From: an uncultured Eubacteriales bacterium
GTDB taxonomy: Bacteria > Bacillota > Clostridia > Lachnospirales > Lachnospiraceae
NCBI GenBank assembly: GCA_900321145.1
Contig: ONVB01000154.1
Span: 1-7,539 of the forward strand
Direction of reading: 5' to 3'
DNA length: 7,539 nucleotides
The translations under genes were made by a program, and so were the position numbers. This document shows positions 7,173-7,539 of this stretch, piece by piece; within the stretch, counting starts at the first letter, position 1; each line of letters starts with the position of its first letter. Below the pieces are notes generated by a model. It was given only the letters and a program-made list of their open reading frames with translations, did not search any database and was not told the DNA's origin.

Positions 7173-7539
7173 AGGTTTTGGTAATCAACTGCGGAAGCTC
7201 ATCTTTAAAGTATCAGCTTATCGATACCGAGTCGGAGGATGTGCTTGCGAAGGGACTTTGCGAGAGGATAGGAATAGACGGAAGACTTACTCATACAAAG
7301 AGTGGTGCTGACAAGGTTACAAAGGATGTGGCTATGCCGGATCATGACAGAGCAGTGTCTATAGTTCTGGAAACGTTGACGGATCCTGTTCTCGGAGCAG
7401 TGTCAAGCTTAGAGGAGATAGATGCGGTGGGACACCGTGTGGTTCACGGCGGCGAGCGCTTCGCAAAGTCTGTTGTGGTAGATGATGAGGTATTCAAGGC
7501 CATAGAGGAAGTGAGCGACCTGGCTCCGCTTCACAATCC
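7169..7539 (+). CDS. ackA: Acetate kinase, 3'-truncated by the window edge
   Basis: Converts acetyl phosphate and ADP to acetate and ATP in fermentative energy metabolism, and works in the cytosol with phosphotransacetylase. The first 123 residues are present out of about 395-400 normal for the family. The protein opens with MKVLVINCGSSSLKYQL, the nucleotide and phosphate-binding N-terminal signature of acetokinases (N7, the serines at 10-12, K14). The second signature GHRVVHGGERF lies at 88-98, with R90 the substrate-binding arginine. The segment APLHNP, containing a family-conserved histidine (H122), sits at the very edge of the window. The frame stays open to the last base. The usual partner pta is not upstream here; it could lie downstream or elsewhere. 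Reading frame, start and identity are clear. Confidence 0.96.
   Translation, partial: MKVLVINCGSSSLKYQLIDTESEDVLAKGLCERIGIDGRLTHTKSGADKVTKDVAMPDHDRAVSIVLETLTDPVLGAVSSLEEIDAVGHRVVHGGERFAKSVVVDDEVFKAIEEVSDLAPLHN

Noticed and set aside
7138..7311. A 57-codon reading frame starting at the second AAACAATGA copy and overlapping ackA
   Set aside because: It has no ribosome binding site, overlaps a clear conserved gene in another frame, and its translation shows no recognisable motif.
1..7539. CRISPR arrays, tRNA genes, insertion sequences, phage or defence genes
   Set aside because: No spaced direct repeats, cloverleaf-like sequence, transposase, integrase or defence-type protein is visible; all long plus-strand frames are accounted for by five chromosomal-type genes.

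Overview
The window is a compact, single-strand (+) stretch of five protein genes from what looks like a low-to-moderate GC Clostridia genome, most likely a member of the Lachnospiraceae. The clues are heavy use of ATA for isoleucine and AGG/AGA for arginine, strong GGAGG-type ribosome binding sites, and the protein sequences themselves: a PolA whose proofreading site looks dead, a clostridial-style long FtsA-like protein, and a typical AckA. The family call is inference; no rRNA or other decisive marker is present.

Layout: bases 1-2515 hold the 3' part of polA (DNA polymerase I; the start lies upstream of the window). After 29 bases follows coaE (2545-3132, dephospho-CoA kinase). A good sigma-A-type promoter with an extended -10 overlaps the end of coaE and appears to start a new transcript. 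That transcript would carry a 740-residue FtsA/PilM-family actin-like ATPase with a long C-terminal extension of beta-grasp-like modules (3191-5413). Three bases after its stop begins a six-TM, coiled-coil, GAF-like, GGDEF diguanylate cyclase (5417-7132). After a 36-base gap, ackA (acetate kinase, 7169 onward) begins with a strong ribosome binding site and runs off the right edge. No rho-independent terminator, tRNA, insertion sequence, CRISPR array or other mobile element is visible. There is no gene-free stretch longer than about 60 bases.

How the genes fit together: polA and coaE are housekeeping genes and look co-transcribed. The most interesting part is the pair formed by the FtsA-like protein and the membrane diguanylate cyclase. 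Their spacing suggests translational coupling, and it hints that an actin-like membrane or envelope process and c-di-GMP signalling may be linked. The actin-like protein is not in a division (ftsZ) cluster here, and it lacks the C-terminal membrane-targeting helix of classical FtsA. Its cellular job is therefore open. ackA is a central-metabolism gene and is probably only a neighbour.
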